Shown here: piece by piece, positions 10,801 to 18,408 of the stretch | Layout of the letters: every line of letters begins with the position of its first letter | How positions within the stretch are numbered: position 1 is the stretch's first letter | Assembly: GCA_946408345.1 (NCBI GenBank) | Contig: CAMJRR010000021.1 | Location: 1-44,703 of the forward strand | DNA length: 44,703 bases | DNA from: an uncultured Bacteroidales bacterium | Lineage (GTDB): Bacteria > Bacteroidota > Bacteroidia > Bacteroidales > F082 | Direction: 5' to 3' | The notes under the pieces: generated by a model | Told to the model about the DNA's origin: nothing | The model's input: only the letters and a program-made list of their open reading frames with translations | Databases searched by the model: none | Made by a program: the position numbers and the translations under genes

Positions 10801-13800
10801 TGCCCGTGGTGGGTTGCTTGTAAGGTGCGTTCTCGATGGCGTCCTTACCGATGAAGACATAGACGGAACCAAAGCAGTTGCCGAAGTAACCTGCGGCATA
10901 CAAATTCTCGTCGATGACACCACCGCTGATGTTGGTGACGCACATGGTGGCAGTCTCGTTGCTATTCGTGAAGCTACCATCAGTCAGCGTGGTATTATTA
11001 CCGTCGTTGGCGTTTTGAGAACCACCGTAGACGTTGCCATAGACGTGGCCTCCCGTCATGTTGACGGTACGCATGCCAGTGACGAACACTTTCTTCTGTT
11101 CGCCCTCGGCACCGCCGAACACATGACCGCGGATAATACCATCGGAGATGTTGACGAAGGTCGCCACCTGCGAGGTACCCATCCTACCGCCGCCGTACAC
11201 ATTGCCTTTCACCTCACCGCCGCTGACGCCAACGGTGGAGTTGTAGTTGGTATTGTTATTGCCGTTGGCTGCGTAGGCTACGGTACCGTTCTGACCGCCG
11301 CCATACACCGAGCCGTTGACAGTGCCACCACTGACGGCCACCGTAGTGCTACCCGTGATGTTGGCGCGCTGGTTACTCGAACCTTTACCGGCACCATAGA
11401 TATCATTGACCGTGCCGCCGCTGAAGGTTACCTCGGTGTTGCCCGTAACGGTACCTTCCTCACCGCCGCCATACACATTATTATTAATAGTACCGCCGCT
11501 CACGGTGACTTTGGTGCCAGAAGACATGGCAGTGCCTGAACCGCAACCGCCACCAAACACGTTGGTGACTTCTCCACCACTGACATTAATCGTGGCCAAA
11601 CCACTAACGGTACCTGTAATATTGGAACCGCCATAGATATTGCCAGTGACCTTACCGTCTTTCATAGTGATGTTGGTCACATTGCCAAGTTTCTGGTTGG
11701 AGCCGCCAAACACGCTTCCTCCGACGGTACCTCCAAGAACATGGACATTGGCAGTTTGGCTGGTGTAACCATAGTTACCACCGCCGAACACATTGTTTTG
11801 AATGTAGCACGAGTCAGCAACCACAACGTTGGCATTATTGACCTGACCTGTAGTTTCAAAAGCGGTGTTACCGCTACCTGCACCAAACACATTACCACCA
11901 TCCGAAGTGTTAATGTGAGGAGGCGTACTTCCGTCTTTGTTACCCACTTCAGTATCATCGCCAATATAAATATAGGTATCGGAAGGCAACACACCACCGG
12001 ATTGAGTGGTACTCGTACCATTACAACCAGCAGCAATCCAACCGCCAACCTTACCACCAGTGAAGACCATCTGACGGTTTCCACTAGCAGCAGCAAAAGC
12101 ACCACTGCCATAGACAGCACCTCTAACATTACCACCAGTCATTCTCAACTTGAATGACAAACCATCTTCAGGATTGTTTGCATCAATACCGCCAGCAATG
12201 TTAGAAATTCTACCACCTTCAATAAGCATGTAGCGGTTTCCTACTCTATCATTATTTGCAGAGATACCCATGTACAAACCATAGTCAGCTATTTCCAAGT
12301 CTTCTCTGCCGAAATCACCACTTTTAATATTGAAGAACAGTGTGTTGCTTGTGTCATCGATATCGGTTAGATATACCTGACAACCAAATTCTATTTCAGA
12401 CTTAATGGAAAGATCATCGTTATTCTTCTTTGCTCTGTCATAATCAGAACCCAGAATTGCATTGACATGAACAGATGGGCTACCGCAAGTAGTGCTAGTA
12501 TGGCTATCCCATGTTCCGCGCAGGCACGATAAATCTTGATAATCGCCACTTTCAATACGTAAGGTGTAATCTAATGAATTATTAGTTGCTGCACCAATAC
12601 CTCTAATAGTTGAAGCGCAATAAGTGTTTCGTGCTGTAACACCACGGCCAATAATCAAATCATGACCAGCGGCAGTCATGGTGCTGCTGTTGCCGCTGAT
12701 ACGAATGTTCTCAATCTTCAGGTCTGCGCCACAGGTGATGGTTCCAGAGATATAACTCGTGGTCGAACCATTTGTACCATCAGGATAATAAGCTGAAACT
12801 GTGCAAGGCACTGTCAGTCCACTCACGCTGGTTCCCGAGGCATTGTTCAGCACCATGAAGTTACGTTCGTAACCCACAGCACTCACCAAACCGCTGGTGC
12901 TGGTAGAAGTAGTCAAATATGCCTGTGCCCACAGAGCTTCAAACTCCACTTCGTTGCCTTCTTCCTTGGAAGTTTCGAAAGTGATTTCCTCATCAGCATA
13001 AACAATGTCATCCACGTTTTTGCCAGAAATGGTAAGGCCCGCGCTCAAGCTCTTAATACGCCATGCGTAGAAACCACGGTAGCCAGGAACTGTAATATTA
13101 CCAGATGAAGGAATGGTATAAGGACCATATGAAGAACTCCACGAAGTGCTGGTATAATAACCATTCGAACTTGCAAACTGTGTACCGTTGTTGTCATCGT
13201 ATTTAGCTGTAAACTGAACTCCTCTGTTGTTATAACTACTATTATTAGTTTTCCGTATTCTAAAAGAAACATTAGTTCCTGCTTTTACCTCGATAGTTGT
13301 ATATGAATAATTATAACCAATAGTTATGTTTTGTATTTGCTGAACACCATTGGAATCATAATAGGTCACCTCTAATGTGCCAGTTGTATTGCTATTATTC
13401 GAGTCAGTAGTCAAATAGATATTTCTCGTTGGATTTGGAATAGTTCCACTCTGTCCTGTAGGTCTCACCTGGAACGGGTTAGCAATCATGGTATAGGGAT
13501 AGTTGCCCGAGCCATCGGCATTGGCGGCTTCCAAGGTCTTCAGGTAGATAAACTGGTCTTGGGTTTCAGTGCTGGCAATGCCAACTTTTACGCCCGAAGC
13601 GGTTGCACTGAATGTAGTCGGGGCGTTGCCGTTTTCTGAGGCAGTAGTCATTGTGGTACGGCCAGCAGGGCTGTTACCGAAATAGGTAATCTTAACATCA
13701 CGGGGATTCAGGCTATGGATGGGCGAATCCTCGGTATAATAGCTCAAAGTATGGGGCTCACGGTCGTCCAAGAAGACCACGCCGCCGTAGGTGCCACTGC

Positions 13801-15124
13801 CGCTTTCAGGCACGTAGATGGCCGAACCGACTGCAGAGTCATCGTAACCTTCTGCATCAAAGACGGCATAGGCATAGACGGTGGTACCGATAGGCAGGGC
13901 TGCAGTGGTCACAGGTGTGGTACCCGTGCCAGTGTAATGGGTGGCTGTGGGTTGGGTACCATCGGTAGTGTAGTAGATGGTTGCGCCATCCAACGAGCAG
14001 GTGATGGTGGCCTGGCCTTGGTTGTCGAAGGTAATGGTCGGAGTAGGCACCGTCACATTGCCGAATTGCTTGGTGGTCACGGCAGAGACCATGTTGGAGC
14101 AGGTCACGGCCACGGTCACGGCCTTGAAGGTCGTGTTGGGCGTATGCCACTCGATGCTGAAGCCCGTGCTCTGAGTGAGCAGGGTACCATTGGTGGCCGA
14201 AGGTTCGGTACCGTTGGTGGTATAGCGGATGTTGTAGGTCTCGTTGAGGCCGGCAGGCACAGGGGCAGGCACGAAGGTCACCGTGTTGCCATCAATATTA
14301 ATCTGTGGCGCACCTGGGGTGGGGCGCTGGTCGCTGTGGGTGAAGGTGTGCGAAGCCACGGCGCTAGGCGTTCCGTTTGCCACAGCAATGGCTCTCACCA
14401 AAACGCTGGCAGTGGCAGCATCCAAATCAATGGCAAAAGGAGCCGTATATACGGTGGCATCCGAAAGCGGGTCGAAAGGATCGGGGTCATTGTTGTCGGT
14501 GGAATAATACACCGTTGCGCCATAGGCAGTGTTATAGAGAATCACATAGTCGGAGCAGGTCTCCTTGGTGATGATGGGTTGCTGCACGGTGTATGTCGAA
14601 GGGCTGGTCACCGTGGCGGCCCAACCCTCGTCACGATACTGTCCGTCAGAAACGAACTTGAAGGTGATGGGGCCGTTGGCCGTAAGAGTGAAAGGCTCAA
14701 TGAGAGTACCTGTGAGGTCGCAGATCAACTTCTCGTCATCAGCATTTTCACCGTCATACACATAGAGATGGTCGTTGTTGACACGAAGGCTGAAAAGGCC
14801 TAAGTCTTCAACGGTTCCGTCTGCCTTATCGCCCCAAGCATGGAACTGTCCAAAGGTCACTTGGATGGGGCTGTCGCCATTCTTGAACACGATAGTTGCG
14901 TTCTCGTTGTGTTGGTACCACTTTTCCCAGTAGTAGCTGCCGTCCACAGAGGAAGCACCACCGGAATCGTAGAAATTAAGGGTACCTGTAACATTCTGTG
15001 TACCAGAATGCATGTACACATTGGTTTGTGCCTTAGCCGGCACCATAAAGATCAGGGCACAGAGTGCCAGGAAAGCCGCTCTCATCACGAGACGGGGCTT
15101 CCGCTTGCGTAGATTTTGTCGCAT
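4844..15124 (-). CDS. Giant type IX-secreted surface protein (3426 aa; CUB-like, chitobiase-C-like, beta-helix and GLUG repeats, type A sorting domain)
   Basis: This 3426-residue protein carries a basic n-region plus signal peptide ending PAKAQ (about residue 33). The ATG at 15124 is preferred over 15166 because of that n-region. Order of modules, by reading: a CUB-like domain (~34-175, with LYVYDGEN and ITFKFVSDG); three chitobiase C-terminal/Fn3-associated repeats (~180-440, each with a YYTTDGTxP-type motif); and a long beta-rich stretch. Then comes a glycine-rich repeat region at ~1075-1440 where VYGGG/VFGGG alternates with VSGGTV or ISGG. A pectate-lyase-like beta-helix start follows (~2160-2400, DGINGSNANDARHPD), then GLUG-type repeats (~2550-2725, MGGLVGxN), a globular C-terminal region, and a type A T9SS sorting domain in the last ~75 residues (IDMTGRVLY, KGVYLLRV, ending QKIIVR). 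It is expected to cross the outer membrane by the T9SS and be anchored or released at the surface, probably as an adhesin or glycan-binding protein. No catalytic domain is evident. Confidence 0.9.
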   Translation of the reverse strand: MRQNLRKRKPRLVMRAAFLALCALIFMVPAKAQTNVYMHSGTQNVTGTLNFYDSGGASSVDGSYYWEKWYQHNENATIVFKNGDSPIQVTFGQFHAWGDKADGTVEDLGLFSLRVNNDHLYVYDGENADDEKLICDLTGTLIEPFTLTANGPITFKFVSDGQYRDEGWAATVTSPSTYTVQQPIITKETCSDYVILYNTAYGATVYYSTDNNDPDPFDPLSDATVYTAPFAIDLDAATASVLVRAIAVANGTPSAVASHTFTHSDQRPTPGAPQINIDGNTVTFVPAPVPAGLNETYNIRYTTNGTEPSATNGTLLTQSTGFSIEWHTPNTTFKAVTVAVTCSNMVSAVTTKQFGNVTVPTPTITFDNQGQATITCSLDGATIYYTTDGTQPTATHYTGTGTTPVTTAALPIGTTVYAYAVFDAEGYDDSAVGSAIYVPESGSGTYGGVVFLDDREPHTLSYYTEDSPIHSLNPRDVKITYFGNSPAGRTTMTTASENGNAPTTFSATASGVKVGIASTETQDQFIYLKTLEAANADGSGNYPYTMIANPFQVRPTGQSGTIPNPTRNIYLTTDSNNSNTTGTLEVTYYDSNGVQQIQNITIGYNYSYTTIEVKAGTNVSFRIRKTNNSSYNNRGVQFTAKYDDNNGTQFASSNGYYTSTSWSSSYGPYTIPSSGNITVPGYRGFYAWRIKSLSAGLTISGKNVDDIVYADEEITFETSKEEGNEVEFEALWAQAYLTTSTSTSGLVSAVGYERNFMVLNNASGTSVSGLTVPCTVSAYYPDGTNGSTTSYISGTITCGADLKIENIRISGNSSTMTAAGHDLIIGRGVTARNTYCASTIRGIGAATNNSLDYTLRIESGDYQDLSCLRGTWDSHTSTTCGSPSVHVNAILGSDYDRAKKNNDDLSIKSEIEFGCQVYLTDIDDTSNTLFFNIKSGDFGREDLEIADYGLYMGISANNDRVGNRYMLIEGGRISNIAGGIDANNPEDGLSFKLRMTGGNVRGAVYGSGAFAAASGNRQMVFTGGKVGGWIAAGCNGTSTTQSGGVLPSDTYIYIGDDTEVGNKDGSTPPHINTSDGGNVFGAGSGNTAFETTGQVNNANVVVADSCYIQNNVFGGGNYGYTSQTANVHVLGGTVGGSVFGGSNQKLGNVTNITMKDGKVTGNIYGGSNITGTVSGLATINVSGGEVTNVFGGGCGSGTAMSSGTKVTVSGGTINNNVYGGGEEGTVTGNTEVTFSGGTVNDIYGAGKGSSNQRANITGSTTVAVSGGTVNGSVYGGGQNGTVAYAANGNNNTNYNSTVGVSGGEVKGNVYGGGRMGTSQVATFVNISDGIIRGHVFGGAEGEQKKVFVTGMRTVNMTGGHVYGNVYGGSQNANDGNNTTLTDGSFTNSNETATMCVTNISGGVIDENLYAAGYFGNCFGSVYVFIGKDAIENAPYKQPTTGIDYRVATLSIGGTVWAGGDWGTFSGTFGSNTISGNSNIYVDGNGYETTTQQANNAQYMNIGGSILGCGTSCHAGKAERTVIVRNYGTTQGAQPTEASRTLYSIQFAKVLILDNSNINFTGQGRINDLNQTEKYSVYEIYNNNKQTNADTDVDGMRIVNGTGIFLNAPITQIANFRSMSCDNTFASTTPTLTGYTLITPETLSSCNNQVRVNGGNYIEIKWGSNYGALLGYSHMMASNNAEDGTCAYARPRWETNASFGQGSDLDNPNDGGWISYTASENTFALNGAAGNVQMPYENHTVSKNGEQYFRIWRQGGTEHYREGIFNAHASGSDAWKTVDVVITLPAFRNPNNYYCFETNGDATTIDYGADVLMWNAARETGTGNDWMYFNEDTDVQMTGQQQSAVEGTLTEMKKNADVNFGLVILPSTGMAGSDYIICYESDNNLALPTTKYTKADNTKEPQVTFRLTYYDKLTSNMTWDPSSIVLVQRENVQKKDINGNPLYYDENGNETTTVTENPVMIEQTVDRVTISLAVSTSSTIEQTFTTQLYAIMQGKGSTSETFNAKVVLPTFAANLYQTGVAANFTLNSVTFVPANGGVLIARGGTYNWNQYAVGYAAGLNYDNTDGWNGEGNYTERDSYPLTQNNPTATLVGKTGGRSEFAIDFTLHYDGSQTATTEELIGTLTFNITFDNYKNAQGQLVNNQPLTIVVEVYRRGQGNRFYIDGINGSNANDARHPDKAVKQLSTIFNRCGYMAGDEIYIVNQVTASKQLNWNGLPYNNVIIYRYNGGHELSATDASIVGNPNNTAYLGNLLNVTNHMTMTGITLDGYYNNGETTYTTEDPETHEQIIHDTDENGGPHTVTATASMITIANGGTLELSNGTVLFNNNSSSVNGSAVNVANGGKLMMNQDATIRNNVTTGEGGGVYMAGTIVVSDDIQIVDNMKGDVQNNVFLTAADKMITIGTATGNDAYGPLSADAKIGVTKSLTADIDNTYTRVVNVDQDVEWLETPFNTHPNSIIYHDGQKYQLVKYTDPKILYWLGTWVTYQDHVPTEAEGGWIYPADITNVTNFDIYTQYQYAWIISLVNGENGQPGNEFVGKTVNILADLDMDESIWVPIGDNRHPFKGTINGNGHLIENMHSPLVQDYMGMIGKADGAIIKDVMAMVNFNANAANMGAVAGVMTNTTISNVEAAGTVTGGSNTVNMGGIAGNVESGTIHSSFAVCDLTGTTETVMGGLVGTNGGDLYNSYANVNMEGSNTMGGLVGENKPGRHVENCYVNLGQMEIPAFAYTNHGEIKYCYASKAGQYVSADVENNVAPTKSGIFAAVKDRKHLDYMYRDNIVTAPSENTYANHEEIEYTDDKRAPLIWNGLLSVLNQWVADGTITYKPAGLSSWYRPTTQDLNGDLPVLAFPKDNCMGNYAEEEGKFLRYSASDEITTTTTNDVTVSVQAHNGLDNLLTKYSGKAANIFLYNSAIDVTNGSGNANLFINEDAALLQKATDGVYSDINATVGVTFDNSCKNAQDYWGNQLLYDWHMMSTPLKNAKMGTKYNEYVTDMSHSDPALDWSDVKELNDSYFPNGLIGSNVAWDFYTYFEPQYHWINFKRDKENHFHFDLVEGVHANIEYTGLDQGANDDESAACVFTPGKGYMMAISQDTYMSSNGILNTGGETIEITNQEPDDIEYNKGWNLVGNPYQAYLDLTKVSSTMNQFYIYDAEQGTYVPYTVDQSANSVTPSRFIHPHQAFFVYSAAASSNYVFDYTWATAEKATDGSSYFRGGENQLNYPLVNLFVKNQQGNRDLTIIEFNRPELGGATKVRGLRNSDFRIAAGFNGREYGILFTPEGTEKVPVHFKAEHDGIYTMTWGMENGNFTNLRLIDNKTGVNYDMLANDSYTFEASSDDYASRFYITYTVTGLDEEISYESENFAFFNGSEWIINGQGHLDVIDMTGRVLYAAQLSNDQNRVNLDGFAKGVYLLRVIDNKVVRTQKIIVR

Positions 15125-15216
15125 GATCGTTTTCCTTTTTGTTTTGTTAGTAACTAATTGATTCATTTGTATTTAATTTGAATTACTTTATTTGCGTTCA
15201 ACCTTAAGTACATAAT

Positions 15217-15261
15217 CAAGGGAGGAATACACTATATTAATTAGGTGTGTTCCAGCCTTGA
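15217..15261 (-). other. Leader hairpin in the long 5' UTR of the giant T9SS gene
   Basis: The minus-strand arms are TCAAGG plus GGAACACAC, pairing with GTGTATTCC plus CCTTGA: 14 of 15 positions, with small 2-base internal loops and an AT-rich 12-base apical loop. It sits about 95 bases before the chosen start in a leader of roughly 240 nt. It could be a stability or regulatory element; no riboswitch class is recognised. Confidence 0.45.
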
Positions 15262-15370
15262 CGTCCCTATGTTTTTCGTGTATAACTCTCTGTTTTTTAA
15301 TATTTTATTTGTTAAATTATTTAATTCATTTTGTAGCCGAAATCAGGGCATACTACACCCTTAGCCGCTG

Positions 15371-15378
15371 CAAAATTA
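15371..15378 (-). promoter_or_regulatory. -7 element of the giant T9SS gene
   Basis: On the minus strand TAATTTTG matches TAnnTTTG. The next bases upstream contain an A/T-run and a CTTG at 15396-15399 (17-base spacing, a little short). If used, transcription starts about 240 bases before the ATG. The 15125-15543 interval has no supported gene. Confidence 0.5.
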
Positions 15379-15467
15379 GTATTTTTTTTGGAATTCAAGG
15401 ACATTAATTTTGATTTTTTTTAACAAGAGAGGAAACTTTTTTGAAGGCTTTTTTGATTTCCCCAACG

Positions 15468-15515
15468 CGCTTCGTGTCATTGCGAGTCGTCATTGCGAGT
15501 CCAAGACGCGAAGCG
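15468..15515. repeat. Hairpin enclosing a tandem 13-bp repeat
   Basis: GTCATTGCGAGTC occurs twice back to back (15476-15488 and 15489-15501). The pair is bracketed by CGCTTCGTGTC (15468-15478) and GACGCGAAGCG (15505-15515), which pair with one G-T. The CATTGCGAG..CGAAGCGA word order resembles a common dispersed intergenic repeat. It lies 29 bases after the stop of the T9SS type B gene and may also act as its 3' hairpin. Confidence 0.55.
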
Positions 15516-15543
15516 ATGAAAGGATAAAGACTAATGGATTGTT

Positions 15544-17805
15544 TTACCGTACAAGCGTAATCGACCCCTGCAGATGGAGCGTCTCCTCCCCTGTTTCCCC
15601 TTGGTAAGTGATGTCGGTGACGTAAAAATAAGTGCCCGCAGGGCAATCCATCTTGGTCTGCCTGCTCTTGCCATCCCACTGGATGAGCGGGTCGTCGGTG
15701 TCATGAAGGATGTTGCCCCATCGGTTGAAGATGACCGTTTTTGCCCCAGTAATAAGCGAGAGCCCCGTTACCTTGGGCTCAAAAATGTCATTGTATCCAT
15801 CGCCGTTGGGAGTGATGACATTGGGCAACACGTAGGAGAACGCATCAACAGGTTCCTCATGTCCGATGCGCACCGTCCTGATGGCGGAATAGTTGATCAA
15901 GGGCCGCAGGATGCCCTCCATGGTGTAGCGCCCGAAGGTGCGGACATAATAACGATAGGTCTCGTCGCTCTCCACATCCGTGTCAGTATAGGCCATGCCC
16001 GTCACCACAGCGACCTTGACGAAACGGCTATCCACCTCCTTAAAGACCTGGGTGCTGTCGACAAGCCAAGGCACGGCTTCCGTCCATGTGAGCTGCGCCT
16101 CATTGTCCAGGCTATTCACCGTGAGCATGACCGCCGAAGCCGTGGCACTCGTGCCCATCAGTTGTTGCCCTGCATCGCGCATCTCCACCTTATATATTAA
16201 TAAGGTGTGCTCCGCCATATCCACCGTTGCATCGAGGAAGGTCGTGTCGGCACCTTCGTAAACCATTGAAGACTCGTCACCAAGAATGCGAGTCAAGGCA
16301 TAGCTGTAGGGTGCAACATACTGTTCGTCAATCTCTTTCGGTCTTGCCCAACAAGCGATGACATGACCCGAGACAAGGTCGATGCTGTCGTTGGAAACAT
16401 GGGTCATCAAAGGACTATCATTTTTAAGTCTCACGCAGGCTGCGTCACTGACGATACTCATGGCGCCGTCGGGGAACCGAGCCACGATACGGTATTCGCA
16501 TTCGACACCTTGCAAAAGGTTGTGGTCGGTATAGGAGGTCACAGAGAGGTCATTCAAGGTCGCCACCAGTTGATACCCCTCCCGAATGCCCGTCTCGCAG
16601 GCATCTGGTGCATAGCCATCGCAACTCACCTTGCGGTAGACAAGCAATGCCGAGGCATTAGTGCAAGGATAGGCCGACCATGTGAGTGTCACGTCATGGC
16701 CATGCACCTCGGCAGCAAAGTTTTGCACCTTGGGCGCCATCACGTTGATGGTCACAGTCTTGAGATTGGTCAAGCTGACAGGAGAGGCATCGTCCTTGGC
16801 ATGAATCACCAACTGATAGGGTATGTTGCGGATATGGGCATAGGTGGTGTTCCAAAGGAATTCCATCTGAGGTTGCAGTCCGAAGTCCGACTCAGGGTTC
16901 AGCAAGGCCGGACTGATGGACAGCTCAAGCGGTGCCCCCGAAGCAGTCAAGGTGACATTGTCACTGTTGGGGTCGGAGGCCGAGATGACGAAGCTGAGCT
17001 GCTCACCTGCGACAAGACAATATAGGTCATCGCATTGTATCTCAGGCAGGTCATTGTTGCAGTGAGAGACAAGTATTTGCATGTCACGCACGACCGAGCC
17101 GATTTTTATGCCATGACGCCACTCCTCCACCATGATGGCCACGTTGTATTCGCCTTGCAGCATGGGAACATCCCAGCGCAACTCACCCGTGACGGGGTCA
17201 ATGTCGAAAGACTGAGAGGCTTGAGGCAAAGTATAACCCGCTATTTCCATTCCGTCCTGCCCCTTACAAGTGACCAACCTATAGCTGAGGCTGTCGCCAT
17301 CGGGGTCGTAGGCAGAGGGGTTGTGTAGGTAAAGCTTACCCACACAACCCTTGTCGACAGGCGCGTTGAGGAGCTGCACCGAGTTGTTATAGCCCAAGAA
17401 CGGATTAATGACCAACTCCGTCTCGATGTGCATAGGCACCATCACCGAGTTGGGCACGTTGACTACGCCAAAGTTGCGGTTGGCATCCTCCATGCTGATG
17501 GTGAATAAGCCCGACGAGGCGAAGTTGTGGATTTTCTTGTAAACGTTGAGTGTGTAATCGTCACCCAAGTTTTGCAGCACCACACGAGGGATGTATTCCT
17601 CAGTGCCGTCACCCCATTGCACAAGGAGCGAGTCGCGTTGCAGACCGGCAGGACTGGGTGAGTAGGTATAACAAGTCAGCGTAAACTCATAGGCATTGCC
17701 ACCAAGCCAGGTATAGGTGATTTCGGCCGCACGCTGGTGGGTCGCCTTTGCTGAGAAGGCGAAGCAGAAAAACAATCCTATGATGAGCAAGAGCTTACGC
17801 TTCAT
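15544..17805 (-). CDS. Secreted multidomain protein with gliding-motility-type (type B) T9SS sorting domain
   Basis: This 753-residue protein begins with a signal peptide (MKRKLLLIIGLFFCFAF, cleaved near AKA-T at residue 21). The upstream in-frame start at 17919 would bury that signal, so 17805 is used. The N-terminal part (ITYTW..VQWGDGTEEYIPRV) looks PKD/cadherin-like, and the middle holds Fn3-like beta-sandwich repeats. Residues ~657-753 are the gliding-motility-associated C-terminal domain: LPNVITPNGDGYNDIFEP, then FNRWGNILH and WDGK, then CPAGTYFYV. That domain is the type B signal for type IX secretion. The first codons overlap the last 11 bases of the DUF2442 gene, so the two may be co-transcribed. 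Role: cell-surface or secreted structural/adhesive protein; no enzyme motif is seen. Confidence 0.9.
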   Translation of the reverse strand: MKRKLLLIIGLFFCFAFSAKATHQRAAEITYTWLGGNAYEFTLTCYTYSPSPAGLQRDSLLVQWGDGTEEYIPRVVLQNLGDDYTLNVYKKIHNFASSGLFTISMEDANRNFGVVNVPNSVMVPMHIETELVINPFLGYNNSVQLLNAPVDKGCVGKLYLHNPSAYDPDGDSLSYRLVTCKGQDGMEIAGYTLPQASQSFDIDPVTGELRWDVPMLQGEYNVAIMVEEWRHGIKIGSVVRDMQILVSHCNNDLPEIQCDDLYCLVAGEQLSFVISASDPNSDNVTLTASGAPLELSISPALLNPESDFGLQPQMEFLWNTTYAHIRNIPYQLVIHAKDDASPVSLTNLKTVTINVMAPKVQNFAAEVHGHDVTLTWSAYPCTNASALLVYRKVSCDGYAPDACETGIREGYQLVATLNDLSVTSYTDHNLLQGVECEYRIVARFPDGAMSIVSDAACVRLKNDSPLMTHVSNDSIDLVSGHVIACWARPKEIDEQYVAPYSYALTRILGDESSMVYEGADTTFLDATVDMAEHTLLIYKVEMRDAGQQLMGTSATASAVMLTVNSLDNEAQLTWTEAVPWLVDSTQVFKEVDSRFVKVAVVTGMAYTDTDVESDETYRYYVRTFGRYTMEGILRPLINYSAIRTVRIGHEEPVDAFSYVLPNVITPNGDGYNDIFEPKVTGLSLITGAKTVIFNRWGNILHDTDDPLIQWDGKSRQTKMDCPAGTYFYVTDITYQGETGEETLHLQGSITLVR

Positions 17806-18058
17806 AATTCCTAATCGGAACACCATATTCATATATGGTATCACTCGGCAAATCAATTCTTTCGTCCCAAGTGATACATGTGCGACTGCTATCCAATTGT
17901 GCCATCGACCAAAGGCCAATTTCAGTTATTAGGCTTTTGAAATCCTCTATAGTATCAATGTCGTCTTTCACATCATAACACACACGAAAGCCATCATCGA
18001 AAGTAACCAACAACTTCCAATTGTCATTAAGCTCAAATTGTTTGATTCTCGGTATCAT
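17795..18058 (-). CDS. DUF2442 protein, second gene of a DUF4160-DUF2442 pair (copy 1)
   Basis: This 87-residue protein carries the DUF2442 pattern: a short strand, then LLVTFDDGFRVCYDV, and near the end ITWDERIDLPSDTIYEYG. The start at 18058 is chosen because its ATG overlaps the stop of the DUF4160 gene as ATGA, the classic coupled arrangement; an upstream in-frame ATG at 18094 would lie inside the DUF4160 gene. DUF4160 and DUF2442 genes are commonly adjacent in bacteria and are often suspected of being toxin-antitoxin-like, but neither biochemical role is established to my knowledge. The 3' end overlaps the start of the T9SS type B gene. Confidence 0.8.
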   Translation of the reverse strand: MIPRIKQFELNDNWKLLVTFDDGFRVCYDVKDDIDTIEDFKSLITEIGLWSMAQLDSSRTCITWDERIDLPSDTIYEYGVPIRNYEA

Positions 18059-18306
18059 AACGGCGTAATCTTTCCCATTTTTTGTGTATTCCACATTTCA
18101 ACCAATTCTTCAAAGTGTAGTCCAAGCCATTCCCTTACTAGTTGTTGCGCTTTTATTGGCAAATCACCTTCCGTCATTTCAAATGACTTGATATCAAAAA
18201 TACCGACAAACTCATTGTAGATGGCATGAATGTGCGCGGGTTCATGTTCTTTAGGTTTGAAGAACATTTTGATAATAATTCCGTAAAAGCGACTTATTTC
18301 TGGCAT
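18055..18306 (-). CDS. DUF4160 protein, first gene of a DUF4160-DUF2442 pair (copy 1)
   Basis: This 83-residue protein shows the DUF4160 pattern: MPEISRFYGIIIKMF, then HEPAHIHAIYNE, then an acidic strand and KAQQLVREWLxLHxEEL..MW at the C-terminus. The start at 18306 gives the family-typical MPEI beginning; the longer open frame to 18408 reads into the promoter and the mscL terminator. It is translationally coupled to DUF2442 by an ATGA overlap. The conserved His-rich HxHxxY segment is characteristic. Function is unknown; a small two-gene regulatory or toxin-antitoxin-like module is one reading. Confidence 0.8.
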   Translation of the reverse strand: MPEISRFYGIIIKMFFKPKEHEPAHIHAIYNEFVGIFDIKSFEMTEGDLPIKAQQLVREWLGLHFEELVEMWNTQKMGKITPL

Positions 18307-18325
18307 AATCATCTGTATTACGATG

Positions 18326-18333
18326 CAAAAATA
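18326..18333 (-). promoter_or_regulatory. -7 element for the DUF4160-DUF2442 pair (copy 1)
   Basis: On the minus strand TATTTTTG, 19 bases before the chosen ATG, matches TAnnTTTG. A T-run precedes it; no distinct -33 TTTG. Confidence 0.5.
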
Positions 18334-18352
18334 CGAAAAAAAACAATAATTG

Positions 18353-18387
18353 AATAGGGTGCGCCATACAAAACAGCACACCCTATT
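18353..18387 (-). terminator. Terminator of mscL
   Basis: On the minus strand, AATAGGGTGtGC pairs with GCgCACCCTATT (one mismatch, 11-base loop), beginning 22 bases after the mscL stop. A TTGTTTTTTTT run follows about 8 bases later. Confidence 0.65.
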
Positions 18388-18408
18388 ATCTCCAGTCTGC
18401 CAAAACAA

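Noticed and set aside
10600..11900. Periodic GGxxxGxxYGGG-coding repeats considered as a possible CRISPR or DNA-level tandem array
   Set aside because: Period and sequence vary; the repetition is at protein level (glycine-rich beta-helix turns) inside an open reading frame.
13715..14803. Long plus-strand open frame (362 codons) opposite the giant T9SS gene, and similar antisense frames throughout 4862-14803
   Set aside because: They are antisense shadows of a long gene with biased codons; the products have low-complexity, His/Gly/Val-rich composition and no domain, signal or start context.
15125..15543. Invertible promoter region upstream of the giant surface protein gene
   Set aside because: No pair of inverted repeats flanks the promoter and no recombinase gene is near; only a leader hairpin and a separate repeat were found.
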